Shown: positions 10,077 to 19,927, counted from the stretch's first letter. The stretch: DNA of 22,054 nt from Temnopleurus reevesii (GCA_036244855.1 BQKZ01001406.1:1-22054); one strand, 5' to 3'. The notes: generated by a model not told the origin, from the letters alone. A program made the numbers and translations.

Positions 10077-10729
10077 GACCCCATTAAAAAGTATCGCTAT
10101 GCCCCGCCCTAGTAATAGTATGAAAATGCTATCAGGGGGTTTGATGGGTCTTGAATGTAAAAAAAAATGGGACTTAAAAGTATAGATTCGTATTGGTTGG
10201 GATGCAGAAATTAATGTGAAACGAGCTGATGTATTCGCAAATTGTTTAGCATGCCTATGTAATTATGTATAATTAGGAGAAGATTTTCGCACGTCTTCGT
10301 ATTTGACAAAGTGCCAATCAGCCGTTACTCCTTCGGTGCGCTAAATGATTCGCAAGGAGATCCGAACGGCATGGGATTAGTCGAGTGACCGGTCGAATAG
10401 TCTGCGGCATGTGAGTTCGCATTCATTTTGTACGTAAAATGTTGGGGAGCGCGACGCGCGTAGTCATTATTTTATTTTGCGATAAATAAGCCATTTCTTA
10501 ATCGATTTTATTCAAACAAACTACGAATATGTTCTAATTTGCTATTGAAAAACTGCATTATGGTAATACTTTTACTGCAACTCACAAAGGAGTTAAATAT
10601 CTGGAGCGCCATCTCTCCCAAAACTGATCTATCAATTTAATGTCGAGACTGTGTCTGATCGGAAACTGGCGTGGTTAATTCATGTTGGACTATGGGGACA
10701 CGTGATGTCATTCTAGCAATACTGAGCAA
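10077..10729. other. Non-genic stretch with a GC-richer island
   Basis: About 10280-10460 is richer in G+C and CpG than its surroundings (for example gcgcgacgcgcg near 10448). No frame through it stays open with recognisable content. No promoter elements can be assigned. Confidence 0.4.
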
Positions 10730-10895
10730 TGAGGAGTGGGAGAGTGATGAGGGGGAAGGGAGAGAGAGAGGGGTGGAGAAAGTGAGAGAGGGAGAGACAG
10801 ACAGACAGACAAAAAGAGAGACGCAGAGAGACAGACAGTCAAATGAATGGGGCGATGGAGAGGGCAAGGGGGAGGGGGCAAAAGAGTCAGTGGTA
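10730..10895 (+). repeat. Polypurine (GA-rich) tract with GACA repeats
   Basis: About 165 bases are almost entirely purine, with (GA)n, (GACA)n (10795-10810) and (GGGA)-like runs. Overlapping frames on both strands at 10637-10956 read out low-complexity peptides rich in E/R/G or S/L/P and are artefacts. Mirror-type polypurine tracts can form triplex (H-DNA) structures; that is established for such sequences in general and not shown here. Confidence 0.85.
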
Positions 10896-13774
10896 AAAGT
10901 TGGGGCATGTTGACGTCATAATTCCTCTTGAACAGTCGGGTACATGGGCTGATCATCTCATTATTGTCATGGTAGAATAGAAAGATAAAGGGTGGTATGA
11001 TGGAGAATGGAAATAAATGAGAAAATTCTGACTCAACGAAAAATTTTGAGGAGACATTGGATCACGAAAGATTGTCTGCGACAGTATACATGTATACCCC
11101 ACGGATCAATAACTTCAGAGACATTTTATTTCCAACAACGTTTATTTCCAAATTATGATAAATTGTACACAAAAGAGGCTTTTGATCAGCGAAAATGAAA
11201 ATTTAATCCTCGATGAGCTAGCATCGTAAAGTGCATGCCCAATAAAATCAGCACACGGTCTCTCCATTCAAGGAAGGGCCCCAAAAAAGTATTTACTTTC
11301 AAACTCTCGAATATCAGTATTTTGACAAGCAAACAAAAATAAATGAATTGATTATAATAATATGAAGCAATATTAAAGAGTTAAATCGATCGTTAAATCG
11401 AGGAAAGGTGGCGCATACACTTTTGGAAGAAAGGAGTTTCAAAGGGTTAGGCTATATACTATCTAACCTGTTTAGAGGTTTCCTATAAAATACTAAATCA
11501 TGCACCCATCCACTTTGGTGCCACTTTCGGTTCTTCAAAGATCAAGGTACTAAAACACATAAAGAACCTTTTGGGGGAAGGGGGTATTTTTTTCTCTGTA
11601 AATGTAGGAGAGAGGAGGCCGCGGTCCAATCACCCCATGATGTTGCCTTTGGTACGGTATGCAATATAAAGTCACCCGAGAGCAGTGATGAATGTTGTAT
11701 CTGACTTGAAACAGACGTAATGTTTGTATGGTGAATTAACCTGTCAGGAACGGCAGTTGTCATCGTTAGTAAAATGATTGGAGAACGAATGCTCCCTAAA
11801 TGACTCAACTATGTGTAACATTATACTGCAGCTCACACAAGGGGAAGGGGGTGGTTAAAAGGATGGGGTTGCATTATGCACTCCTCATTTTGAAACCAAA
11901 GTCATTTAAAGAAATTGCGATACACAGTCACTCCACACAGTCACTTTTATGTTTCATACCTCCACTGAAAGGTAATTATTTTGTGAGCCGATAGTGAAGT
12001 AAAAGTAAAAACAACAATTAAACAAAATACCCTTAATACAGTGTAATAACAAAAACCTTGGATACAGAGGAACGTATTTCGACACGATAACACTCCGTTT
12101 ATGATTATACAAAGCTATCAAGACAAAATGCCGAAAGTGAGGTCATCACTTTATCGGATCAATTTTTTTTTTTTTTTTTTGGGGGGGGGGGGGTAATCCA
12201 ATGTGAGTTGGTCGGTTGTGAAAAAGTCTTTATTTGTAATTTGAATGCTATATTTAATCCCTTCCTCTTCCATCCCACCCTCCACAATCCTAACTGGGGC
12301 TACGCCACTCGGAAGGGGCCGCCTATTGAATATTTCACAGGTCTATTGTGGGCCATCCCCATCGAACATCGGTCATCATTAATCTTATGAGGATACTAAT
12401 GTGCACATCGTCTTGAATTAAAGCTCATCTCGATTTACGGTCACAGCACACGGACTAACCAATTAAATAAATCAATATTCTCCGTTGAAACAAAGGTAGA
12501 AACAGAAAGATAATGTTCGTCAAACTTTCATCTGGCAGCAATAAATCAAATGACAAACGGCAATTTCCATGAATAAAAAGGTATCCTTGAAATAAATGGG
12601 ATAATTATCATTATAAGTGAACATAACCATTGCAAGGAGAAAAACGAATTCATGGACTCTACTTAAGAAATCTCCCTGAACTATATTCTGAGAAATCGTT
12701 AAATAAGCACTTCTTCGTCTTTGTTTTAGCATTTCAATAAGGAATACTCAATGCAGAAAAGAAGTGCTGCTGTCATAATAATCTTGTTAAAAGCTAATAT
12801 CATACAAATATATATACTTAGTCAGAATTGTTGTTCAAAGATTATTTAATGTTTAGTCCAGATTTGCTAGCACGAATGCAAAATCTTCATCAGACAGAAA
12901 CGTATGGTATCATTAAGTTACGTAATTGTCATCACATTAAAACATGCGGTTCGTCCTCATGTATCATCACACATTAACATGCGGTAGACAGAATTGATTA
13001 TGACGTAATTCATTCACACGAATGAGGCTTTCTTTCACCTTGGGGAGAACAAAATGTGGAAATGTTGAAAGATATGTGGATTTAGCAATGTTTCTTTTCC
13101 TTTTTTAAAAAGTGTCGGGGAATCTTGGCACGACGCGAAATGTAATTCAGCTGGATAAAGCTAAATTTACGATTCGATCCTCCTCTGAACTGTAGTTCTC
13201 AGTTATTATATAGATAAAGAATTCATTATCATAATGCCAATCATGGCAGCCCGAAGGCTGAATTACAATTGGTGGACAATAAAAAAAAATATATATAACT
13301 CCATGCAAGTATACTCAACAATTGACACAAACAAAATTAGAAAAAGTGGTAAATAAATAAAATTTTGAGAAATCAAGGCAGCGGACATCGCCAGCATTTA
13401 AAGAATGCTGCACGAGCACTAATGCCCGAACACTCTCATTATACATTGATTTGGGATGGTAAGCTATTGTGTAAGATCTTTCCACATGTACCCCCAAAGT
13501 TGTATAAGACGAAAGCGTTTCAGCGCAAAAATCTGTGAAATTACAGCAATTTGATGTCAGTAAAATCGACAAAATTTTGCTGTAAAAAAAAAAAAAAATG
13601 TGAGATTAAAAAAATATGTAAAACTTATAGTAACTTTGGCGGTTACCATGGTAGCAATAGGCTGCTTATGATCCTATGCGTATATAGCTCTACACTGCAA
13701 TCAATCTGTTCTATATTTTATTTCTGGTGACTACATATGCACATAATATGCTGACATCAGATTGCCATAACCTA
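10896..13774. other. Non-genic stretch, ~2.9 kb
   Basis: No coding motif is recognised on either strand. Chance-length frames (11542-11808 minus, 12208-12390 plus, 12520-12732 minus, 13315-13572 minus) have no domain. Landmarks are TGACGTCA near 10911, a T18-G13 run at 12163-12193, a near-repeated 'acattaaaacatgcggt' / 'acattaacatgcggt' pair near 12936-12986, and a 15-A run near 13585. Confidence 0.5.
12163..12193 (+). repeat. T18-G13 compound homopolymer
   Basis: Eighteen T are followed directly by thirteen G. The same T-to-G polarity recurs at 13864-13884 and 14450-14468 and, on the other strand, as C9-A27 at 18447-18482. Run lengths in such tracts are often unstable and may be mis-called. 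Confidence 0.9.
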
Positions 13775-13799
13775 GTTTGTTTGTTTGTTTGTTTGTTTT
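13775..13799 (+). repeat. (GTTT)n microsatellite
   Basis: About six GTTT units run without interruption. It lies ~65 bp before a T-then-G run and ~175 bp before the inverted minisatellite. Confidence 0.9.
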
Positions 13800-13863
13800 C
13801 GATTTGTTTACCTTTGCTCTCATTGTCCTCATTATCTGTTATGTTATGACTTGCTTGTTATTG

Positions 13864-13884
13864 TTTTTTTTTGGGGGGAGGGGG
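13864..13884 (+). repeat. T9-G6-A-G5 compound homopolymer
   Basis: A T run followed by a G run with one A interruption, ~90 bp before the minisatellite. A very similar tract follows the array at 14450-14468, both within a 'ttatt' context, so the array is bracketed by like sequence in direct orientation. Confidence 0.85.
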
Positions 13885-13974
13885 ACTGACTACATAATTG
13901 GTCTATATTCTTCGTTATGGATGTGAGTGCATTATTTCGCTTATTCTCCCTCATTATTTTGGTGAATTGCCATC

Positions 13975-14248
13975 TCGTCCAATGACCGTTTCGTCCAAAC
14001 GCGCTTCGTCCAACATTACTTCGTCTATAAACATTTCGTCCAATAAACATTTCGTCCAATTGCCGCTTTGTCCAGTAACCAATTTGTCCAATATCCCGTT
14101 CTTCCAATAGCCATTTCGTCCAATAACCATATGGTCCATCTTCACTTTGTCTAATTGCCTACTCATCCAATCATCATGTGGTCTAGTCCTACTTCGTCCA
14201 ATTATCGCTTTGTTTAGTGTCACTTTGTCCTATCATCAGGTTGTCCAG
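13975..14248 (+). repeat. 16-bp minisatellite, forward arm
   Basis: About 17-18 diverged units of the pattern TTCGTCCAATAACCAT, mostly 16 bp with some 15 bp. The most conserved core is TCGTCCAA. Examples are TTCGTCCAATAAACAT and TTTGTCCAGTAACCAA. Because 16 is not a multiple of three, repeats read in all frames; frames at 13844-14223 (such as repeated WTK/LDE-like peptides on the minus strand) are by-products of the array. The arm stops at the turning point GTCCAGATTGGAC (14243-14255). Confidence 0.95.
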
Positions 14249-14431
14249 ATTGGACGAAATGATGTTAGCCCAAATGGCTATTGGACGAATTGATTATTGG
14301 ACCAAACGTTAATGGACGAAATGGCTATTGGACGAACAGGATATTGGACAAACTGGTTATTGGACAAAGCGGCTATTGGACGAAATGAATATTGGACAAA
14401 ACGGTAATTGGGCGACCTAATGTTAGACGAA
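14249..14431 (-). repeat. 16-bp minisatellite, inverted arm
   Basis: About 11-12 units of ATTGGACGAAATGGCT, the reverse complement of the forward-arm unit, start right at the turning point. The two arms can pair as one long imperfect hairpin. Units within both arms are diverged and lengths vary (13-18 bp), so the array is not recently homogenised. Confidence 0.95.
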
Positions 14432-14449
14432 GATGGGGATAAACCATTA

Positions 14450-14468
14450 TTTTTTTTGGGGGGGGGGG
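14450..14468 (+). repeat. T8-G11 compound homopolymer
   Basis: A T run followed directly by a G run, ~18 bp after the inverted minisatellite. It partners the tract at 13864-13884. Confidence 0.85.
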
Positions 14469-14556
14469 CGGATGGGGTCCCATTTTTGTTCTTTCAATCG
14501 TCCCCAATGAAACCACAGAGTTTCTTGGCTGGTTCCTCGAGGCCAACTTCCCAGAT

Positions 14557-15124
14557 GGTTGTCTCATGTGTAATTAAACTCTACTCGAATCATCAACTAA
14601 TTCGTGTCAAAAAACAACATTCATTAGAAGGTCTTGACAGATAGATGACACTTCGACATTAGCATGCCACACTGTAAAACTTAAAGTGTTCTTGTCAGCA
14701 TTTGAAGGCCGCATATAGACTGTAAATCTAAGACGCTAATCTAATATAAGTTTGTCATGTTTGTGTATAAACACCAATGGATTTAACAACATTATTGGAT
14801 TTGAGTACATTTCAGGATTATGTCAATTAAATCTGTTTGTTGCAGCAGTAATCGCATTTTTAACTGAACTGATTGATATAAAACAATAATCATCATCCTA
14901 AAAACTCAGAGCTTATTCATAAATATGTGAATGTTCAACAAGACAAATATATTTCGACAAAGAACCTAGAGAAAATACAAGTAATTAATATGTAAATCAT
15001 TACATAAGTCGACTAGATAGACCTGTAACCTTGAGGCATTTTTCATATATACTTTTTATAAACAACAACAGCACAAAAATAAAATATGAATATTTAACCA
15101 AAAAGAGTGTAAGTGTTTCTTGTT
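14557..15124 (+). repeat. ~566-bp tandem unit, copy 1
   Basis: It starts GGTTGTCTCATGTGTAAT and recurs at 15125 and 16204. Shared landmarks are 'caacattcattagaaggtct', TAGCATGCCACACTGTAAAAC, a CATTTCAGGAT block, TGTTTGTTGCAGC, and AACAATAATCATCATCCTAA. Relative to copies 2 and 3 it lacks ~38 bp before the TTAGCATGCCA block. It carries the empty site (CAATTAAATCTG, 14825-14836) matching the transposon insertion point of copy 2. No coding potential is seen. Confidence 0.9.
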
Positions 15125-16203
15125 GGTTGTCTCACGTGTAATCTGATGAGGCTAAGGGTTAGAATCATCAACTCATTCGTATCAACAAACAACATTCATT
15201 AGAATGTCTGGACAGACAGATGACACTCTGATCGTGTTGAACAAATCATCTTCTGGTGTTACATTCGTTAGCATGCCACACTGTAAAACATGAAGATGAA
15301 GTGTTCCTTTGAGCACTTGGAGGCCGTATGAGTGTCCATCATAAATCTTAGTGCTAATCTATCATAACGTTGGTCATCGTTGTATATCATAAAATGATTA
15401 AACTAACTATTGATTTGAGATACATTTCAGGATCATTTCGATTAAAGCCCAAATAAAGTTTTGGTAAAGATCAAGAAATGTGAATTTTTGGGAAATTTAC
15501 CATGACATGTAATTTGTATACACATTTTAAGACCATAGCATATTTTTCTACGAGCTAATTTATTTGAAAATTTGAATTTGACCGTTAAATCGTATTTAGC
15601 GCCCTTTCTTCGTTATAACGATATTTTGCTTCTTATCGGGCATATACAAACTTATTTCCAAGATTTGATTAAAGCATGATAAAGAGGAATGCACAAAGAA
15701 TGTATTCTGAAATTTTCATCCAATTCTGTGCATGAAAAGTTGTACTTTATCAAGAAAGAAAATATTGAATTAGCGTCGGGGGACACGACGCTGAAATATT
15801 TTGCACATTTTAGGTTATAACCTTATCAAAACTTGTTCATTTTTCGCACAATCTTTTGTACAGCATGTTCGTGATATCATGTTTCATTTTATATAGATTT
15901 GAAAACAAAATTTGGCAATAAAAATATTCGCTTTTACCAAAACTGTACTTGGGCTTTAAATCTGTGTCATTTTTGTTTGTTGCAGCTTTAATTGAACTGA
16001 TTAATGTAGAACAATAATCATCATCCTAAAAATTCAGATCTTACTTATGAAATTTCTGAATGTTCTACAGGACAAAATAGCAGATTTTCGAAATCTGTAT
16101 ATACATCATTGCAAACATTGGCTAGGCAGTTTTGTAACCAGGAGTAACTATTCATGTTTATTTTGCATCTAAGATTTAAAAAAAAAAGGAATATATTCTT
16201 TGT
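15125..16203 (+). repeat. ~566-bp tandem unit, copy 2 (with insertion)
   Basis: It is 1079 bp in total; removing the 510-bp inserted element and one 4-bp target copy leaves 565 bp, against 568 bp in copy 1. Landmarks appear in the same order as in copy 1. The insertion is absent from copy 1, so it came after the tandem duplication. Confidence 0.9.
15446..15955. mobile_element. 510-bp MITE with TTAA target duplication
   Basis: The ends are AGCCCAAATAAAGTTTTGGT and its near reverse complement ACCAAAACTGTACTTGGGCT. TTAA stands on both sides (15442-15445 and 15956-15959). Copy 1 of the host repeat shows a single TTAA at the same place, which gives the pre-insertion site directly. TTAA duplication is the hallmark of piggyBac-type transposition; the ends do not start with the usual CCC-type triplet, so the family is inferred from the target alone. 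An internal hairpin AGCGTCG/CGACGCT (15772-15792) is present. There is no open frame of transposase size. Confidence 0.9.
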
Positions 16204-16374
16204 GGTTGTCTCATGTGTAATCGGACGAGGGTAAGGGTAAGAATCATCAGCTCATTCGTGTCAACAAACAACATTCATTAGAAGGTCTTGACAGACAGAT
16301 GACACTTTGATCGTGCTAAACAAATCACCTTCTGGTGTTACATTCTTGTGTTACATTCGTTTGCATGCCAGACT
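16204..16374 (+). repeat. ~566-bp tandem unit, copy 3 (truncated)
   Basis: It matches the first ~170 bp of the unit through TTGCATGCCA (16361-16370) and then stops. A local 15-bp duplication (TGTTACATTC..TGTTACATTC) lies at about 16337-16359. Beyond it the sequence changes to a GC-richer open frame. Confidence 0.9.
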
Positions 16375-16520
16375 CTCAAGTTGGAAAGGCGATTCCGCTC
16401 AAGGAGCGTACGCCGAACGTCAGTCCACCGTATGACCTGCGTATATTTATGCGTCAGAGAGCGTTTTTAATTTTCAAAAAACGCAGGCTAAAAACACAAA
16501 GGATTGAATCTAACTATTAA
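16375..16520 (+). pseudogene. Possible non-LTR retrotransposon remnant
   Basis: An open frame, read as the C-terminal part of a 61-codon frame from 16335, contains SPPYDLRIFMRQRAFLIFKK and then a basic stretch before a stop. In CR1/L2-like retrotransposons the linker between endonuclease and reverse transcriptase often reads PPW..-[DE][IL]R-..[MI]R.R followed by basic residues; here PPY and DLR..MRQR fit with about three residues missing. The segment is richer in G+C than its flanks. The first ~13 codons of the frame belong to the tandem repeat, so the ATG is not meaningful. It is short and could be chance. Confidence 0.25.
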
Positions 16521-17517
16521 GTGAAAATATCTTTGGAATAATAATTGATGTTGGAAGAAAAATATATGACTGCATATTAATTGAAATTAAAAAAAAAAGA
16601 ATTTGAATCCCGTTTATGAAATTGATGTCTCCATCATGACACAGTGCAATGCAATTGTAGCCAAAAAGATAAAACTGCAAAATGATTGTCCTTGGAATAG
16701 AAATTAAGATCTTTCGCTTGATTTTCAAAAGATAGGCCAAAACTGTGTCGTGATATTGGCTGGAATTGTATAAAAAAATCTATGTAATCAGCTGCTTGGT
16801 AACATTCACTCAAAAAAGGAAATGACCTTTCATCCAGTCAGATAAAATTATGTTTTTGTTTGGTTTGAAAGCTTTAATGGCTTGTGGGATTTACTTTATT
16901 TTGCAATGATACTCCAATGATTTGGCTATTCTGAAAATGCTTAGTTAAGAACTTTGATATTCATAAACTGTTATTATTTTTTAACCATGCCATAGCTTCG
17001 TATATACGGAAACAGAATATAGCCCAACGAACAAGTCTGGAGATAAACTCTTTAAAAAAAAATCAAATTGTAGCATCTTTTGTCCCATATTTAAATCACT
17101 CCCAAAAGTTCCTTTGCGTGCTGAAGAAAGAAAACATGATATAAACTATTTTCGAAAAATAAAGTCGGTCGAAGGAGAATAGATCCGTTCGCCGTGAATA
17201 GAACTGTGCGGACACAACAATGACAAGGCGGTTATGATTTGAATAGCATTACAAAGAACCATTGAAATGGTGTTCGACTTTATTTTTCGAAAAGAGTTTA
17301 TATCTCCTATACTTACCGATCTCAAAATGACAGTTGTCACAAATTTGAAAATAAGGAAACGGGCACACTTTTGAATGAATGATTCAAACCGTTATGCCTG
17401 CAGTTCATTCACCTCAAACATTTTGCATTCGACGACGCATATGAAAATAAATTTTGCGATGATTTTTTTAGCTTTAAAATAGTTGACAGAGCATGCATGA
17501 TCATGCAGATCATATTT
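16521..17517. other. Non-genic stretch
   Basis: A+T-rich with no recognised domain. Minus-strand frames at 16510-16740 and 17146-17340 have no recognisable motif. A 12-bp perfect palindrome GCATGATCATGC lies at 17495-17506, just before the next direct repeat. Confidence 0.5.
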
Positions 17518-17685
17518 AATCACTTTAATTAGTCATTAATTATTGGACGTTGATGTGCTATTTCTATCTTGCGATGACCAAATTAGATTGATGCATGCTG
17601 GGAGGGAGTTATCAGTGATTTAAAGGCGGGAAATGGCTTCCCAGAATCGGAACACATGCAGGAACCAATCGAAGCCCGAGGTGGT
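17518..17685 (+). repeat. Direct repeat A
   Basis: It matches 18130-18274 from AATCACTTTAAT to GAGGTGGT. Best-kept pieces are AGGGAGTTATCAGTGATTTA, AAAGGCGG, CAGAATCGGAACACA and AGGAACCAATCG. A CCAAT box lies in the last piece. Copy A has ~20 bp extra in the middle (ccaaattagattgatgcatg region). Confidence 0.85.
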
Positions 17686-18129
17686 CGAACACTCTTGAAA
17701 AAAAGGTTCTTTACTTCTCCTACAGGTGTCATCTTAAAGTTTCCCTAAAATGTTTTTAAATCACCTTAAATAGTCACTTTGGAATGGTGTTTAGTTTCTT
17801 GTTTTTTTTTTTTTTTTTTATAGTTCTTCGTGAAAGAAGTTCATGTTCATGAACGTGCATCTTTTAGGCTCCAACGGTTCAAATTTTAACACTTTTAAGG
17901 GTGCATGTGCAGCCTTCCAGGGCAAACATTAATCCAAGGGCATCGAAAGCCAGGCCTTGAATGCCCTAAAATAACTGGCCACAGTGCGTACCCTGTTTGG
18001 CCTTGGAGTCTGTTGTGTAATTTTCATTCTATTTCCTACTTGTTCTGTATTATAAAAATGTGCCCTTTTGAAAATGGCGCTTGCCCTCAAAATAATGAAA
18101 TTTCAGGTTTATATTTCAAATACTTAAGC
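17686..18129. other. 444-bp spacer between direct repeats
   Basis: It holds an 18-T run near 17802, the hairpin-prone GTTCATGTTCATGAAC (17840-17855) and AGGGCAT..ATGCCCT. An 80-codon frame at 17905-18147 has no recognisable domain. The arrangement repeat-spacer-repeat could be a 612-bp tandem unit with only the first part duplicated, or a small terminally repeated element; no TG..CA ends, primer-binding site or polypurine tract typical of LTR elements is evident. Confidence 0.5.
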
Positions 18130-18274
18130 AATCACTTTAATCGGTAATTATTCGACGTTGATATGCTTTTTCTATCTTGAAATGATCATGCTGAGAGGGA
18201 GTTATCAGTGATTTAAAGGCGGAAAGTAGCTTCACAGAATCGGAACACAGGAACCAATCGGAGCCTGAGGTGGT
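18130..18274 (+). repeat. Direct repeat B
   Basis: The partner of 17518-17685, 612 bp downstream, diverged by substitutions and small deletions. The retained GTTATCAGTGATTTAAAGGCGG and CCAATCGGAGCC blocks are the best-conserved parts. Confidence 0.85.
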
Positions 18275-18681
18275 TAATATGGTGATGAGATAGCTAGATG
18301 TTTGAACACGAAGTCATGCAAACTTTTAATAGGGAAAATTTTCATCGACACGTATTTTGCCAGCGATATTCGCTCTCTATGAAACAAATTTACGGATTGC
18401 TGCGATTGTTTTTCAATCGATTACTAAATAACCGCTTAAGGGGACGCCCCCCCCCAAAAAAAAAAAAAAAAAAAAAAAAAAATCTAGTAGCGGATCAAGA
18501 ATTAGTCGTTTGGAATCGTTTTAGAAAAGGAGAGAACAAATCTTCATTTCAAATTTAAAATAGAAAGTCAGTGCCTGCCGATGGCCTGATATTTTTTTTC
18601 AATTCATTTCAAAATAACAATTTTTTCCTTCAATAACAAAAATAAGGTAATGATGTACAAACTAGTAATTCAAAATCTTAA
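18275..18681. other. Non-genic stretch with C9-A27 run
   Basis: The frame at 18298-18558 passes straight through the C9-A27 tract (reading poly-Pro then poly-Lys) and is not credible as a gene. A stop at 18679-18681 limits the candidate exon that follows. Confidence 0.5.
18447..18482 (-). repeat. C9-A27 compound homopolymer
   Basis: Read on the minus strand this is T27-G9, the same polarity as the three plus-strand T-then-G tracts in the window. Confidence 0.9.
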
Positions 18682-18779
18682 GCAAATGATAGAATACATA
18701 GAATAAACAAGTTAAAGGAAATGGGCGCAGATCCAGAAGCAGAACTTGTGTTGGATGCGCTGACAAATACAAAAGGAAG
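18682..18779 (+). CDS. Candidate exon, hypothetical plus-strand gene
   Basis: An open frame follows the stop at 18679 and includes MGADPEAELVLDALTNTKG (from 18721), with higher G+C than its flanks. It ends at AAG|GTATAT, a good 5' splice site at 18780, leaving two bases of a codon. A strong 3' splice site at 19818/19819 would complete that codon and continue in an open frame to a stop. The left boundary is uncertain: several AG dinucleotides precede it without a good pyrimidine tract, so the ATG at 18721 or an upstream exon are both possible. The helical, acidic segment is not recognised. Confidence 0.22.
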
Positions 18780-19818
18780 GTATATAATGAAATACTACAA
18801 ACAGCTTTTTTCCTTCTAATGTCTTCTCTTACAAAAAGGGGGAAGGAGCTTGATCTGAAAGTGGCAAATGGGGGTCGCGGCTACATAACCTCCTTAGATT
18901 CGCCAAAGCAAAGTTACAACCAAAAAGGATGAAAAAAAACGTTTCGATCTGGAAGAGGGTGACACGTGACTAAAACCTATTAATGAAAGACAAATTGAGG
19001 GGATGTTTCAAAGTGGAGTATGGCATTACCTTGAAAACGTCAAAGGAGGAAAAAGTAAGTTACAAATATAACGAATGTGTGTGACTTGATAAGTGAATTA
19101 TTTTTCCTTTATAAAACATGGGAGGATTTAAGACTTCAAAATTCAGTCTACCTTTCTCCGCCGATGATTACAAAATGTAAAATTAGCCCCAAATATCTTC
19201 TCTTCCCAAGAAGGCGACGGCGATAGCGTAAGAAAATGTGACAGCGGCCATCATTGCGCTGTCATTATGAGAGTGAATGAAACTTCTATTAACTTTTCTG
19301 CTTTTACTATGTATTTTACGAGAGATCGAAGTGAAGTTTGTACTTCGGTTTGTACTTCATATTCTCAGAAATTTGCGTGAAATTATTAATCGATCTTCAA
19401 TTGAGAAACGTGTGAATGTTTTCTTTTAATATTAGCTCTGAATTTACACGATTACTTTTCGTCAGTGGCATATTTACCAAATAAGGCTATGATACATTAT
19501 TTACAGGAGTGAGCTAGACCTTTACAAGCACCCCAGCACATGATCATATTACTAGGATGAAAATGTGGTTAACATTTTTAATGCTAGAAAAATCAAAATG
19601 TTATTGTGTGAAAGCATTAACAGAGGAAGCATAAGTTCCGCTGAACACCTTAATTGCTTCCCGCCAGAAGATAATGTATAAAACCATGACATTGTGGTTA
19701 GGCTGAATGTGTTAGTGTATAGGATGAAAAGACTTAGAACTATCATAATGTTGCCATGGTAACGATTTTAATGTTTCCTTCCTTTCTCCATTCATCTCAT
19801 CGTTTGTTTCTATTTCAG

Positions 19819-19927
19819 CGCGGATATTCAAGCTTTAAAATACAAGGAGCACGCAGAACCAACTTTCAATTGCAATCGCGATAATCATTCTAGGACGGAC
19901 TTGATCGCAGACAACTTTTCTCATTAA
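19819..19927 (+). CDS. Candidate terminal exon, hypothetical plus-strand gene
   Basis: A long pyrimidine-rich tract (ccttcctttctcc...tttctatttcag, 19778-19818) ends in AG and is the clearest 3' splice site I see in the window. One base, then an open frame of 35 codons beginning ADIQALKYKEHAEPTFNCNR, runs to TAA at 19925-19927. The phase agrees with the donor after 18779 (intron 18780-19818, GT-AG, 1039 bp); agreement by chance is one in three. The peptide is not recognised. No AATAAA occurs within several hundred bases downstream, which weakens the terminal-exon reading. Confidence 0.28.

Noticed and set aside
10637..10956. Overlapping frames of 76-82 codons on both strands
   Set aside because: They read through the polypurine tract and give low-complexity peptides; no gene.
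13844..14223. Minus- and plus-strand frames of 70-89 codons with repeated WTK/LDE-like or SSN-like peptides
   Set aside because: They are translations of the 16-bp minisatellite, which is readable in all frames; not a repeat protein.
13775..14431. CRISPR-like regularly spaced repeats
   Set aside because: Units are contiguous 16-bp repeats without spacers, in a eukaryotic repeat context.
17518..18274. Small LTR retrotransposon
   Set aside because: No TG..CA termini, primer-binding site, polypurine tract or target duplication could be identified at the repeat edges.
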